NCBI RefSeq assembly: GCF_001665535.1
Contig: NZ_LZSQ01000100.1
Span: 1-64,000, forward strand
Length of the DNA stretch: 64,000 bases
Origin: Mycobacterium sp. 852002-51961_SCH5331710
GTDB lineage: Bacteria; Actinomycetota; Actinomycetes; Mycobacteriales; Mycobacteriaceae
Reading direction: 5' to 3'
Of the stretch, positions 49,503 to 58,863 are shown piece by piece (position 1 is the first letter of the stretch; each line of letters starts with the position of its first letter). A program made the translations under genes and the position numbers. The notes under the pieces were generated by a model. That model was not told the DNA's origin and made no database searches. It saw only the letters and a program-made list of their open reading frames with translations.

Positions 49503-50894
49503 CTATCGCGTGGCGGCCAGCAACTCGTCGAGGGCGGCGGAGAAGTCGTCGGCCATATCCCACAGGTCGGGCAGCAGTTCCGGGCAGGACACGATGCCGA
49601 CGTTCAGTGAGCCGGTCAGCGACATGACGGTGATGTTGAGTCCCGACCCGTGGAAGATCGGGCCGAGCGGGTACATCGCCTTGGCCTCGCAGCCCAGGTA
49701 GTACAGCGGCACCTGCGGGCCGGGCACGTTGGAGATGACCAAGTTGTGCACCGGCCTGGCCCCGCTGAGCCGGCTCGCGGCGTAGACGCGCATCGCGACA
49801 CCGAAGACCGCAGGCGCGGCGAACTGCGTCCAGTCTTGCAGCAGGGTTGCGCCGATCGCCGAACTGTGTTGCTTGGCAACGGAATTCGATTCGGCGATCG
49901 ACTTCAGCCGGGCGGCCGGGTCCTCGATGTGGGTTTCCAACCGCGAGAACATCCCCGACACTTGATTGCGGCCGGGCCGGTCGGATTTGTCGTGCACCGA
50001 GACCGGGACCATCGCCACAAGCGAGTTCTCCGGCAGTTGGCCGTGGTCGGCGAGGTACTTGCGCAGCACGCCGGACACCAGCGCCATGACCACGTCGTTG
50101 ACCTTCACCCCGAAGTGGTTCTTGACGGTCTTGATGTCCTCGAGGTCCAACTTGGCGAACGCGACGTTGCGGTGCCCGGTGACGTTCATGTTGAACACCG
50201 TCCGCGGCGCGGCGAACGGCGGCGCCATCGACAGCCCGGAGCGGGCCCGGCGCACCGTGTCGACCACCGACGTCACCGTCACGGGCAACGCGTTGACCAG
50301 TTTCAACGGTCGGGTCGCGAACTTGACCGCGCCACTGACCGCGATCTCCAGCGAGCTCGCGTCGCCAGGACCGTCGACGGGGTCGGGCGGCGGTGCGTCG
50401 GGTTCGGTGCTGCACAGCTGCGACATCAGGCTCGCGCCGGTGACGCCGTCGACGCCGGCATGGTGGACCTTCGTCATGACGACGAGGCGCCCGCCGTCCT
50501 GCGGATTGGTGCCGTCGATGTTCTCGATCACCCACTTCTCCCACAGCGGGCGGCTGCGGTCGAGCGGGAGCGACGCGATGTGGCCGCAGATCTCGGCGAG
50601 CTCGCGCGGCCCGCCGGGCGCGGGCAGCCCGATGCGGTGCAGGTGCCGGTCGACGTCGAAGTCCTTGTCCTCCACCCACACCGGATGGTCGAGGTTGAAC
50701 CGGCTGTCGGCGAGCTTCTCGCGGAATTCCGGCATCGCCTTGATGCGTTGGTTCAGCGCCTCGCGGAACCGATCGAACGTGTAGCCGCCGGGCATCGTCG
50801 AGGTGTCGAGTTCGAGGATCGAACACACATGCAGCGGCTGCTGCGCGGTCTCGAGGTAGAGGAAACTGGCGTCGAGCCCGCTGAGCCGTTGCAT
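49503..50894 (-). CDS. Wax ester synthase / diacylglycerol O-acyltransferase
   Basis: Makes triacylglycerol or wax esters from acyl-CoA. The 463-residue protein has the acyltransferase motif HHAGVDG (residues 144-150), the N-terminal [16 protein letters not shown] typical of mycobacterial Tgs proteins, and the C-terminal [15 protein letters not shown] segment. The ATG at 50894 has a TAGCAT hexamer seven bases upstream. Which of the many mycobacterial paralogues this is cannot be told from sequence alone. It is cotranscribed with or upstream of caeA, and divergent from panB. Confidence 0.92.
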   Translation of the reverse strand: MQRLSGLDASFLYLETAQQPLHVCSILELDTSTMPGGYTFDRFREALNQRIKAMPEFREKLADSRFNLDHPVWVEDKDFDVDRHLHRIGLPAPGGPRELAEICGHIASLPLDRSRPLWEKWVIENIDGTNPQDGGRLVVMTKVHHAGVDGVTGASLMSQLCSTEPDAPPPDPVDGPGDASSLEIAVSGAVKFATRPLKLVNALPVTVTSVVDTVRRARSGLSMAPPFAAPRTVFNMNVTGHRNVAFAKLDLEDIKTVKNHFGVKVNDVVMALVSGVLRKYLADHGQLPENSLVAMVPVSVHDKSDRPGRNQVSGMFSRLETHIEDPAARLKSIAESNSVAKQHSSAIGATLLQDWTQFAAPAVFGVAMRVYAASRLSGARPVHNLVISNVPGPQVPLYYLGCEAKAMYPLGPIFHGSGLNITVMSLTGSLNVGIVSCPELLPDLWDMADDFSAALDELLAATR

Positions 50895-50901
50895 GCCGCC
50901 G

Positions 50902-50907
50902 ATGCTA
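50902..50907 (-). promoter_or_regulatory. -10 element of the acyltransferase gene (leaderless type)
   Basis: Minus-strand TAGCAT followed by seven bases and the ATG at 50894. Confidence 0.45.
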
Positions 50908-50964
50908 TGCCCGGTGACGGCGGGTGTGAGCAAATCCACTCAACAGCCCTTTTAACATCTCGGA

Positions 50965-50985
50965 CACCAAGTGGCAGACTTGGTG
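50965..50985. promoter_or_regulatory. Inverted repeat upstream of panB
   Basis: CACCAAGT and ACTTGGTG are perfect inverted copies separated by GGCAG, about 70 bases before the panB start in the acyltransferase-panB divergent gap. It may be an operator or a 5' leader hairpin. Confidence 0.35.
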
Positions 50986-51056
50986 GGTCAGACGAACCCG
51001 GGGACCGTACATCGGCCTCGAGGATTCGACCCGACCCACCCAATTGGGGGACAACG

Positions 51057-51893
51057 ATGTCTGAGCAGACCGTGTACGGGACTGCCTCGTCCGCTCCGCG
51101 CACCAAAACCCGCACTCTCCACCTCCAGAAGTGGAAAGCCGAAGGCCACAAGTGGGCCATGCTCACCGCCTACGACTACTCCACCGCGCGCGTCTTCGAT
51201 GACGCCGGCATCCCGGTGCTGCTGGTCGGCGACTCGGCCGCCAACGTCGTCTACGGCTACGACACCACCGTGCCCGTCACGATCGACGAGCTGATCCCGC
51301 TGGTCCGCGGCGTGGTCCGCGGCGCCCCGCACGCGCTGGTCGTCGCCGACCTGCCGTTCGGCAGCTACGAAGGCGGGCCGCAGCAGGCGCTCGCGACCGC
51401 CACCCGGTTCCTGAAGGAGACCGGCGCGCACGCGGTCAAGCTCGAGGGCGGCGAGCGCGTGGTCGAGCAGATCGCGACGCTGAGCGCCGCGGGCATCCCG
51501 GTCATGGCGCACATCGGCTTCACCCCGCAGAGCGTCAACGGGCTGGGCGGCTTCCGGGTCCAGGGCCGCGGCGACGCCGGCGAGCAGACCGTTCACGACG
51601 CCATCGCCGTGCAGGAAGCGGGCGCGTTCGCGGTCGTCATGGAGATGGTGCCCGCCGAGTTGGCCACCCAGATCACCGGCAAGCTGACCATCCCCACCAT
51701 CGGGATCGGCGCGGGCCCGAACTGCGATGCGCAGGTGCTGGTGTGGCAGGACATGGCGGGCATGACGAGCGGCAAGACCGCGAAGTTCGTGAAACGGTTC
51801 GGCGCCGTCGGTGACGAATTGCGCCGCGCCGCAGAGCAATACGCCGACGAGGTCGCCAGCGGGGTGTTCCCCGCCGACGAGCACTCGTTCTAG
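51057..51893 (+). CDS. panB: 3-methyl-2-oxobutanoate hydroxymethyltransferase
   Basis: First committed step of pantothenate, hence coenzyme A, synthesis. The 278-residue protein has the metal and substrate motifs [42 protein letters not shown] and [17 protein letters not shown]. The ATG at 51057 has GGGGGA upstream; the open frame before it overlaps the antisense acyltransferase and is not used. The TAG stop shares CTAG with the convergent enoyl-CoA hydratase. Confidence 0.95.
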   Translation: MSEQTVYGTASSAPRTKTRTLHLQKWKAEGHKWAMLTAYDYSTARVFDDAGIPVLLVGDSAANVVYGYDTTVPVTIDELIPLVRGVVRGAPHALVVADLPFGSYEGGPQQALATATRFLKETGAHAVKLEGGERVVEQIATLSAAGIPVMAHIGFTPQSVNGLGGFRVQGRGDAGEQTVHDAIAVQEAGAFAVVMEMVPAELATQITGKLTIPTIGIGAGPNCDAQVLVWQDMAGMTSGKTAKFVKRFGAVGDELRRAAEQYADEVASGVFPADEHSF

Positions 51894-52669
51894 GCGAATT
51901 CCGCTTTCCGCTTGGCCAAAAAGGCGTCGACGCCTTCGCGTCCGTCGCTCGAGCCGGCACGTGCGGCGATCAGCCGGCCCTCGAGCTCCATCTGTTCTTC
52001 GAGGCCGTTGCCGAAGGTGCCGAGCAGCAACTGCTTGACCCCACCGTTGGAGCCGGCTGACGTGGCCGCCATCTGATCGGCGAGCTTCGCCGCCCGCTCG
52101 GCCAGTTCGCCGTCCGCAACGACCTCGGTCACCAGCCCCCACTGCCACGCCTCCTGCGCCGACAGGGTGCGGTTGGTCAGCATGAGCTCTTTGGTCTTGG
52201 TGATGCCGATGAGCCGCGGCAGGTAGTAGGACGCGCTGCCGTCGGGGCTGAGGCCGACGCGGGTGTAGGCCATGGTGAACGACGCGGACTCGGCGGCCAG
52301 CACCAGATCGCCCGTCACCGCCAGCGAAAACCCCGCACCGGCGGCGGTGCCGTTCACCGCGGTGATGACCACCGCGTTCATCCGGGCGAAGGTCGATATC
52401 GCGCGGTGCAGGTCGTCGGCGACGCCCTTGATGTGTGCACCGCGGTCGTCGGCGTCCGCGAAATCCTTCAAATCCCCGCCCGCGCAGAAGAACCGGCCCG
52501 ATCCGGTGAGCACCACGACCTTCGTCGCCGCGTTGTCACACCGCTTGGCGGCGTCGGCCAGCTCACGAGTCATGGTGCCGTTCATGCCATTTGCCGCATT
52601 GGGTCGGTTGAGGGTGATGCGGGTTATGGCACCGGTCTGCTCGACGGTCAGCGTTTCGTAATCGGTCAC
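51890..52669 (-). CDS. Enoyl-CoA hydratase/isomerase family protein
   Basis: A 259-residue crotonase-fold protein with the oxyanion-hole segments [12 protein letters not shown] and [13 protein letters not shown]. At the usual second catalytic glutamate the sequence reads [17 protein letters not shown], with Asp instead of Glu, so isomerase or another crotonase activity is possible. The GTG start has a TAAGGT hexamer six bases upstream. It is convergent with panB and divergent from the CYTH-CHAD gene. Confidence 0.88.
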   Translation of the reverse strand: MTDYETLTVEQTGAITRITLNRPNAANGMNGTMTRELADAAKRCDNAATKVVVLTGSGRFFCAGGDLKDFADADDRGAHIKGVADDLHRAISTFARMNAVVITAVNGTAAGAGFSLAVTGDLVLAAESASFTMAYTRVGLSPDGSASYYLPRLIGITKTKELMLTNRTLSAQEAWQWGLVTEVVADGELAERAAKLADQMAATSAGSNGGVKQLLLGTFGNGLEEQMELEGRLIAARAGSSDGREGVDAFLAKRKAEFA

Positions 52670-52675
52670 AGTGGG

Positions 52676-52681
52676 ACCTTA
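52676..52681 (-). promoter_or_regulatory. -10 element of the enoyl-CoA hydratase gene (leaderless type)
   Basis: Minus-strand TAAGGT followed by six bases and the GTG at 52669. Confidence 0.45.
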
Positions 52682-52733
52682 TATTCGCCGCCCTCCCCCA
52701 TGTTCACCTGCGTGTGGCAATCTGTCTCGCACC

Positions 52734-54230
52734 ATGGGCAAATCGGGCGAGTCGGCGCGGCATCTGGAGGTCGAGCGCAAGTTCGACGTGGGCGAATCGA
52801 CCGTGTCGCCGTCGTTCGAAGGTTTGTCGTCGGTGGTTCGCGTCGAACGATCGCCGGCACACCATCTGGAGGCCGTGTACTTCGACACCCCCGACCATGA
52901 CCTCGCGTCGCGGCGCATCACGCTGCGCAGGCGCACCGGCGGCCCGGACGAAGGCTGGCACCTCAAGCTGCCCGCCGGGCCCGACGCGCGGACCGAGGTC
53001 AGGGAACCGCTGGGTGAGGACGCTCTGGGTGAGGACACTGTGGGTGAGGACGCTGGGGTGCCGGATGCGCTGCGCGACATCGTGCTGGCGATCGTGCGTG
53101 ACCGTCCGCTGCAGCCGGTCGCCCGCATCTCCACCCGACGCACCGTCGACCTCCTCTATGGTCCCGACGGCGCGCCGGTGGCGGAGTTCTGCGACGACCA
53201 GGTGAGCGCCTCCGCCGAGCCCGACGGACCGGAGCAGGTGTGGCGCGAGTGGGAGCTCGAACTGGCCGACGGCGCCGACCGCGACCTGCTGGACCGGCTG
53301 TCTAACCGGCTGATCGACGCAGGTGCCGAGCCCGCGGCGAGCGGTTCGAAACTGGCGCGGGTACTGGATTCGGTGCAGGAGGACGCGTCGCAACCGTCGG
53401 ACGCGGTGCACCGAGCGGTGGCTGAACAGGTCGAGCAGCTGATCGAGTGGGACCGCGCGGTGCGTGCGGACGTCGAGGATTCGGTGCACCAGATGCGGGT
53501 GACGACGCGCAGGATCCGCAGCCTGCTGCAGACCTCGCGCGAGGCGTTCGGCATCTCCGACGACGCGTGGATTCTCGACGAGCTGAGACAGCTCGCCGCG
53601 ATCCTCGGAGTGGCGCGCGACGCCGAAGTGCTGGCCGAACGCTACGCGAAGGCGCTCGATGAGCTGCCGGAAGAGCTGGTTCGCGGACCGGTGCGGGAGC
53701 GCCTGGTCGACGGCGCCGAGCGGCGCTATGCGGCCGGGCTGCGCCGTTCGTTGATCGCGATGCGCTCGCAGCGGTATTTCCGGCTGCTCGACGCGCTCGA
53801 AGGGTTGGTCGCCGCAGAACCGGTTCCGGCGCAGGACGAGGATGAGCGCAGCCAGGCGACGATCGACGCGGCCTACAAACGTGTGCGCAAGGCGGCGAAG
53901 GCCGCCGCGGAGGCGGACGAGGACAAGGACGAGGCACTGCATCGAATCCGCAAGGGCGCCAAGCGGCTTCGGTACACCGCGGCGGCGACCGGTCAGGGCA
54001 AGGTGTCCGATCGAGCCAAGAAGATCCAGTCGATGCTGGGCGATCACCAGGACAGCGTGGTCAGCCGGACGCACCTGAGCCAGCAGGCCGAGGCGGCCCA
54101 CACCGCGGGCGAGGACACGTTCACCTACGGACTGCTCTTCCGGATGGAGGAGGAACTCGCGCAGCGCTCGCGTGACCAGTTGGACCGCGCGCTCAAGAAG
54201 CTCGCCAAGGCGGTGCGCAAGGCGCGCTGA
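52734..54230 (+). CDS. CYTH-CHAD domain protein
   Basis: The 498-residue protein joins an N-terminal CYTH triphosphate tunnel domain (about 9-215) to a C-terminal CHAD helical domain (about 225-495). The CYTH signature ExExK is Glu12, Glu14, Lys16 in LEVERKFDV. CHAD domains bind polyphosphate and show conserved His/Arg such as HQMRVTTRRIRSLLQ and HRIRKGAKRLRY, both present. A role in polyphosphate or triphosphate metabolism is likely. A five-residue repeat (LGEDA, LGEDT, VGEDA) sits inside the CYTH domain. It corresponds by position to Rv2226, between panB and rnpB. Confidence 0.9.
   Translation: MGKSGESARHLEVERKFDVGESTVSPSFEGLSSVVRVERSPAHHLEAVYFDTPDHDLASRRITLRRRTGGPDEGWHLKLPAGPDARTEVREPLGEDALGEDTVGEDAGVPDALRDIVLAIVRDRPLQPVARISTRRTVDLLYGPDGAPVAEFCDDQVSASAEPDGPEQVWREWELELADGADRDLLDRLSNRLIDAGAEPAASGSKLARVLDSVQEDASQPSDAVHRAVAEQVEQLIEWDRAVRADVEDSVHQMRVTTRRIRSLLQTSREAFGISDDAWILDELRQLAAILGVARDAEVLAERYAKALDELPEELVRGPVRERLVDGAERRYAAGLRRSLIAMRSQRYFRLLDALEGLVAAEPVPAQDEDERSQATIDAAYKRVRKAAKAAAEADEDKDEALHRIRKGAKRLRYTAAATGQGKVSDRAKKIQSMLGDHQDSVVSRTHLSQQAEAAHTAGEDTFTYGLLFRMEEELAQRSRDQLDRALKKLAKAVRKAR
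53010..53054 (+). repeat. Three 15-bp tandem repeats inside the CYTH domain
   Basis: Three nearly identical in-frame 15-base units around GGTGAGGAC encode LGEDA, LGEDT and VGEDA. It is a potential variable-number locus that would not disturb the frame. Confidence 0.8.
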
Positions 54231-54261
54231 CCGAGCCCGGACTGGCCGCGCCCGTGCAGGG

Positions 54262-54684
<423 letters not shown>

Positions 54685-54727
54685 CTGGTTCAACGTAGCG
54701 CCTGTCGCCGCTGTTCCGCGAGTTCGA

Positions 54728-54733
54728 CATACT
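54728..54733 (+). promoter_or_regulatory. -10 element of the AraC-type gene (leaderless type)
   Basis: CATACT followed by six bases and the ATG at 54740, just upstream of the rnpB 5' end on the opposite strand. Confidence 0.4.
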
Positions 54734-54739
54734 TGGCGC

Positions 54740-55195
54740 ATGGCGCAGGTGCCTCCGGCGCGCTATCTGATGCGCGCCAAGGATCTGGTCGACGCGCGGT
54801 ACGCCGAGGCGATCACCGTCGACGACCTAGCCGCGGCCGCGGGTCTGTCCCGCGCGCACTTCAGCAGGATGTTCACCCGCACCTTCGGGGAAACGCCGCG
54901 GGCTTATCTGCAGACCCGCCGCCTGGAACGCGCCGCGGCGCTGCTGCGCAACACCGATCGCTCGATCGCCGACATCTGCGTGATGGTGGGGTTGCAGAGC
55001 GTGGGCTCGTTCACCACCAGCTTCGCCCGGGTGTACGGGCTGCCGCCTGCCGCGTACCGGGCCAGCCTGCCGCCGGCGGCGATCCACGCCCGGGTGCCGA
55101 GTTGCATCCTCAAGCGCGACACCCGGCCTCCCGCCGACAGCCGGGTGCGTAAGACAGCACACGGGGAGAAGACGCAGAACACCGACCGGCCGTAG
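54740..55195 (+). CDS. AraC family transcriptional regulator, short form
   Basis: The 151-residue protein is essentially one AraC DNA-binding domain with two helix-turn-helix units (about 23-45, ITVDDLAAAAGLSRAHFSRM; and 70-100, SIADICVMVGLQSVGSFTTSF). A short basic tail follows, with no separate ligand domain. The ATG at 54740 is preferred since the upstream frame enters rnpB. Its TAG stop is the start of the proposed -10 of the following VOC gene, ten bases downstream. It most likely regulates that gene. Confidence 0.87.
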   Translation: MAQVPPARYLMRAKDLVDARYAEAITVDDLAAAAGLSRAHFSRMFTRTFGETPRAYLQTRRLERAAALLRNTDRSIADICVMVGLQSVGSFTTSFARVYGLPPAAYRASLPPAAIHARVPSCILKRDTRPPADSRVRKTAHGEKTQNTDRP

Positions 55196-55198
55196 CGT
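55193..55198 (+). promoter_or_regulatory. -10 element of the VOC gene overlapping the AraC-type stop codon
   Basis: TAGCGT begins with the TAG stop of the regulator and is followed by six bases and the ATG at 55205. Confidence 0.4.
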
Positions 55199-55204
55199 CG
55201 AGCC

Positions 55205-55642
55205 ATGATCAAAATCGCAAGCGCCCACTTGTGGGTACACGACCAGGAAGCGGCATTGAAGTTCTGGACCGAGAAGGTCGGTATGGAAGTGCGGCAAGAT
55301 GTTTCGCTGCCCGACGTGGACGGGCTGTTCCGATGGCTGACCGTCGGGCCGCCCGGTCAGGACGATGTGTCGATCGTGTTGATGGCCGTACCCGGCGAAC
55401 CGGTCATGGACGAGGCGACCCGCAAGCAGGTGCTGGACCTGACCGCCAAGGGCTTCGCGGGAACGGTGTTCCTGACGACGGAGGACTGCCAGGCCTCCTA
55501 TGAGGAAATGCGTTCGCGCGGAGTCGAGTTCACCGAGGAACCACACGAGATGCCCTACGGTGTCGACTGCGGGTTCCGCGATCCGTCCGGCAACAGCGTG
55601 CGCCTGACGCAACTCGCGGACCTCTCGGCCATCACGGGATAG
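55205..55642 (+). CDS. VOC superfamily protein (glyoxalase/dioxygenase fold)
   Basis: The 145-residue protein is a full VOC module pair: ASAHLWVHDQEAALKFWTEKVGM in the first half and GVDCGFRDPSGNSVRLTQ in the second. It resembles the AraC-linked 'glyoxalase' group seen widely in actinobacteria. A metal-dependent lyase, dioxygenase or antibiotic-binding role is possible, and sequence does not decide. It starts nine bases after the AraC-type gene and is followed three bases later by a methyltransferase. Confidence 0.84.
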   Translation: MIKIASAHLWVHDQEAALKFWTEKVGMEVRQDVSLPDVDGLFRWLTVGPPGQDDVSIVLMAVPGEPVMDEATRKQVLDLTAKGFAGTVFLTTEDCQASYEEMRSRGVEFTEEPHEMPYGVDCGFRDPSGNSVRLTQLADLSAITG

Positions 55643-55645
55643 CGC

Positions 55646-56152
55646 GTGCGGATCCCGACCGCTGCGCTCGCCTCGGCGGCGTTCTTCGTGGCCGCGCCCG
55701 GCACGTTCGTCGGGCTCGGTCCGTGGTTGATCACGCGTTGGGAGTTGTCCGACGCTCCGACATGGCGGATGGTCGTGGGCGGGATCGTGGTCATCGTCGG
55801 CCTGATCCCGCCCATCCACGCGTTCGTCGAATTCGTCAGGGCCGGTGGCACTCCCATGCCCGTCGCACCCACGCAACGTCTGGTCGTGACGGGCTTCAAC
55901 CGGTTCGTCCGCAATCCGATGTACGTCGGGCTGATCGTCGCGATCCTCGGTCAAGCAGTGCTTTTCGGCAGCCTGTGGCTCGTGCTCTATGCGGCGATCG
56001 GGTGGGCGGTCACCGCGTCGTTCGTGCGTTGGTACGAAGAACCCACGCTGGTGCGAACGTACGGGGCGCAATACCAGACGTATCGCGAAAACGTGCGCGC
56101 GTGGCTCCCCCGGCTGACGCCGTGGACGCCGGTTGGGGACGTCAGCGGTTAG
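55646..56152 (+). CDS. Isoprenylcysteine carboxyl methyltransferase-like membrane protein
   Basis: The 168-residue protein has four to five membrane helices and the PEMT/ICMT signatures LVVTGFNRFVRNPMYVGLI and the C-terminal RWYEEPTLVRTYGAQYQTYR, which form the SAM-binding region of such enzymes. The bacterial substrate is unknown. The GTG start is three bases after the VOC stop. The last eleven bases overlap the convergent secreted-protein gene. Confidence 0.85.
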   Translation: MRIPTAALASAAFFVAAPGTFVGLGPWLITRWELSDAPTWRMVVGGIVVIVGLIPPIHAFVEFVRAGGTPMPVAPTQRLVVTGFNRFVRNPMYVGLIVAILGQAVLFGSLWLVLYAAIGWAVTASFVRWYEEPTLVRTYGAQYQTYRENVRAWLPRLTPWTPVGDVSG

Positions 56153-56456
56153 GCCACGTCGCGCGCGGCGCCGGTCCTCCCGGCGGGGCGGGCTTGAGGT
56201 TCGCGCCGGGAACCTGTGAGTTCTGCCAGGCCGACATGCACAGCCCGATCCTGCCGGGTTTACACCAGCCTCCCGTGCCCGGAATTCCGAGCGTGGTTTG
56301 GGATTGCGCCCAGCACACCCCGGTCCGCTGATCCCACACCTCGCTGGCCTTGCACTGGGCGTGCGCGGCCGGAGCGGTCACGAGGGGGGACGACAGCAGA
56401 ACGGCGCTGCAGACCGAAGCCAGCAGGAGGACTGGTGCCGTGGTCCGGATTCTCAT
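56142..56456 (-). CDS. Small secreted cysteine-containing protein
   Basis: A 104-residue precursor with a Sec signal (1-33, cleavage after AHA). The mature region of about 70 residues contains four cysteines (QCKASEVWDQRTGVCWAQ, GGWCKPGRIGLCMSAWQ), presumably two disulfides, and a Pro/Gly-rich tail. GGAGA precedes the ATG. I do not recognise a family. It lies 55 bases downstream of the lipoprotein gene on the same strand. Confidence 0.7.
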   Translation of the reverse strand: MRIRTTAPVLLLASVCSAVLLSSPLVTAPAAHAQCKASEVWDQRTGVCWAQSQTTLGIPGTGGWCKPGRIGLCMSAWQNSQVPGANLKPAPPGGPAPRATWPNR

Positions 56457-56511
56457 ATCGATGCGTCTCCGTCGGTAAGCGGGGTCCTGGGGTCTCGGAG
56501 CGAGCGGCCGG

Positions 56512-57201
56512 TCATGACGGCGGGGTGATGGTCGTCTGTTCGTCGATGACCTTGATGGCGTCGAGCACGGCGTTCTGTTCGGTTTCGGGACTGTCCGCAT
56601 TCAGCTGCAGGACGAAGATGCCGTCCGACGCCGGCACCACGACGGTCTTCTGGGCGACGAACCGCTTCTGGCCGTCGTTCATGAACGTGCCTGCGTACGA
56701 AAGGGCATCGAAGCCACCGAGTTTGCCCCTCTCGGGCGCCGCCAACGGCTTGAACTCGGCCATGTCCTCCAGCTGCTCCGGGGCGTATTCGAAGATCTTC
56801 GCCTGATCTACGTTGCCGGTGAGCTTCGAGGCGATCGCGTACATGTCCGGCGGGTCATTCGGATCCTTCGGGCTGTCGTAGGCGATGGCGCCGTAGGCCC
56901 ATTCCGGCGTCGCCTCACCCGCGTCGCTCCATCCGGGCGGCAGCGGGAAGTCGAATGTCGGGGTCCCCGGTTCCCCCGGCTTGATCGGCGTTTCGGCGAT
57001 CCCACTGTCGGTGATGTACTCGTTGATCGTGTCGTCGTCGTCAGCGGCGGGGCTGGGTGTGGCCGTCGCCGTGCCGGTCTCGCTGGTGGCCGATGTCGTG
57101 GTCGTTGCTGACGTATCAGCGTCGGAACCACAGCCGACGAGTCCAAAGCTCAGTGCGATGGCGAAAAGACCCGCCGCCGTCCCTACGGGGAGATACTTCA
57201 T
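56512..57201 (-). CDS. LpqN/LpqT-type lipoprotein
   Basis: The 229-residue precursor has a lipobox LVGC (Cys24), a Thr/Ser/Ala-rich linker (about 28-60) and a domain typical of mycobacterial LpqN/LpqT lipoproteins (FDFPLPPGWSDAG, FMNDGQKRFVAQKTVVVPA, GIFVLQLNADSPE). These attach to the outer face of the membrane and are proposed to bind lipids. It heads a two-gene stretch with the small secreted protein. The gap 57202-57300 to the DUF222 gene shows nothing notable. Confidence 0.84.
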   Translation of the reverse strand: MKYLPVGTAAGLFAIALSFGLVGCGSDADTSATTTTSATSETGTATATPSPAADDDDTINEYITDSGIAETPIKPGEPGTPTFDFPLPPGWSDAGEATPEWAYGAIAYDSPKDPNDPPDMYAIASKLTGNVDQAKIFEYAPEQLEDMAEFKPLAAPERGKLGGFDALSYAGTFMNDGQKRFVAQKTVVVPASDGIFVLQLNADSPETEQNAVLDAIKVIDEQTTITPPS

Positions 57202-57300
57202 CGGCTCGCCGCCTCCTACGGTTCTTGTTCACACGCCGAGAATTGATCTTGAAAGCGAGCCTAATGGGTAAGCCCCGAAAATTCGCTACTTCGTCAATTT

Positions 57301-58749
57301 TCAGAACGGTGGGGGCTTGTAGATCGCCGCAAGCCATGCCTGATGCTGCCGCTCCTCCTCGGCGATCAGCTCGCGCCGTAGCCGCCGTTCGGCGTCGATG
57401 CGGTCGCGGCGATCTTGTTCTCGGGTTTGCCTGCGCCGAGGCATCATTGCCATGCGGTCGGGGTTCTCGGGCGGTGGCGCGGCGACCGTGGGGACGCCGG
57501 TGGGCTGCCCGAGCACGGGAAACATGCTCGCGCCGTGAGGTTCTGACCGGTACACGTGGCCGGTCGGAGCCGTGAGAACGATTGTGCCGTCGGTAAGCTG
57601 TTCATCCTTCCAGCCACCACTGCCGCAATAGAACGTCTTGATCAGATGGTGAATACGGCAGTAGTGCTTGGTGTTCGACGGATGCGTCGGACCGTACGGC
57701 CACGGCACCGTATGGTCCACATCGCATTTCGACACCGGCCTGTCGCATCCGGGCCAGCGGCACGTCAGATCCCGCCACTGTAGGAACTCGGTCAACTTGG
57801 CGCTGGGCCGATACCCGGTGCCGGCGTTCCCGTTCGCCATGGCAGCGTCGGCGGCCGGCACGTCAACCGGCTTGAGTTCGGCATTGCGCACAAGCCCGCG
57901 GACCGATTCGGCCGGCAGAATCCCGAAACCCGGCAGATATCCCGGCTTGTTCCCGGACCCGTCCACCGTGGCCTGCTCGGCAAGAACATGGATCACCGCC
58001 GCGGACGCCGCGGCGCGGTAGGCGGCCGCCGGGCACTCGTCGGAGCCACACTGACACGCCAACGTGGCCTCGAGCCGCGACAGCGGACCCACGGCGTCGG
58101 CACGGCGCTGAGACGTCGTCCGCGGATCGTTCTCACACACGGTGGCCGCCAACGCATCCAGCCGCGCATCCAAAGAGGCGCCGTCCTCGGCGCGCAGCTT
58201 GCCACCCAGGAACGCCAATCCCGCGGTATTGATGGGGCTGATCTCGACGTAGCGATGCTGATCGGCTTCCGGCGGTACCCGCACCGCAGCCGGATCAAAT
58301 TCGGCGATGAACAGATCGATGCGGTCGCGCAGCTTGGGTTTGGACAGCTTCATCCACTTCTCGACCCGCCATGCCAACGCCTCATCGAGGTTCACCATGA
58401 CGTCGTCCTCGACGTTCTCGGTGCGCGCGACGATCGCCGACACCATCCGATAATCGATCACACCCCGACAGAACCGCCTGAGGACCTGCGGCAGCCGATC
58501 CCGCAGTGCGATCGCGACCTCGACCTGACCGACCGCTCGCGCATGGCTGATGTTCTGCACCGGCGCGATCTCGGCCGCCACCGCCGCGACCGCATCGGCC
58601 ACGTAGAACCGCGACTCGACCATCTCAGGATTGCGCCTGGCGAACAACTCACCGACCAACGACAACCGGCGCCCCATCGCCGCCGACTCCTCGCGCGCCT
58701 CTTCACCCATAAAGGTGATGAGATCGGCATCCGAGGCGTCTTCGAACAT
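57301..58749 (-). CDS. DUF222/HNH endonuclease (13E12 repeat family)
   Basis: The 482-residue protein has the DUF222 domain (about 20-300), a C-terminal HNH nuclease region near 330-372 (CRWPGCDRP, CDVDHTVPWPYG, HYCRIHHLIK) and a basic C-terminal coiled region. It is intact and is typical of the multicopy mycobacterial 13E12 family, often associated with genome plasticity but not itself a transposase. The ATG at 58749 has TAGTAT seven bases upstream; a GTG at 58773 is an alternative. No flanking inverted repeats were seen. Confidence 0.88.
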   Translation of the reverse strand: MFEDASDADLITFMGEEAREESAAMGRRLSLVGELFARRNPEMVESRFYVADAVAAVAAEIAPVQNISHARAVGQVEVAIALRDRLPQVLRRFCRGVIDYRMVSAIVARTENVEDDVMVNLDEALAWRVEKWMKLSKPKLRDRIDLFIAEFDPAAVRVPPEADQHRYVEISPINTAGLAFLGGKLRAEDGASLDARLDALAATVCENDPRTTSQRRADAVGPLSRLEATLACQCGSDECPAAAYRAAASAAVIHVLAEQATVDGSGNKPGYLPGFGILPAESVRGLVRNAELKPVDVPAADAAMANGNAGTGYRPSAKLTEFLQWRDLTCRWPGCDRPVSKCDVDHTVPWPYGPTHPSNTKHYCRIHHLIKTFYCGSGGWKDEQLTDGTIVLTAPTGHVYRSEPHGASMFPVLGQPTGVPTVAAPPPENPDRMAMMPRRRQTREQDRRDRIDAERRLRRELIAEEERQHQAWLAAIYKPPPF

Positions 58750-58756
58750 GCTTTCG

Positions 58757-58762
58757 ATACTA
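58757..58762 (-). promoter_or_regulatory. -10 element of the DUF222 gene (leaderless type)
   Basis: Minus-strand TAGTAT followed by seven bases and the ATG at 58749, a point in favour of this start over the upstream GTG. Confidence 0.4.
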
Positions 58763-58863
58763 GTTCTGCCCACTGACGTGTCGACACGAAAATCGTGACC
58801 CTGTGGATCAATTCGCTGTCTGGGAGAACCTCACGAAATGTCGATCGCCGGCGTCTTCTGGGT

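Noticed and set aside
57301..58749. Insertion sequence or mobile element at the DUF222/HNH gene
   Set aside because: There are no terminal inverted repeats, target duplications or transposase motifs; the 13E12 family is not a transposase.
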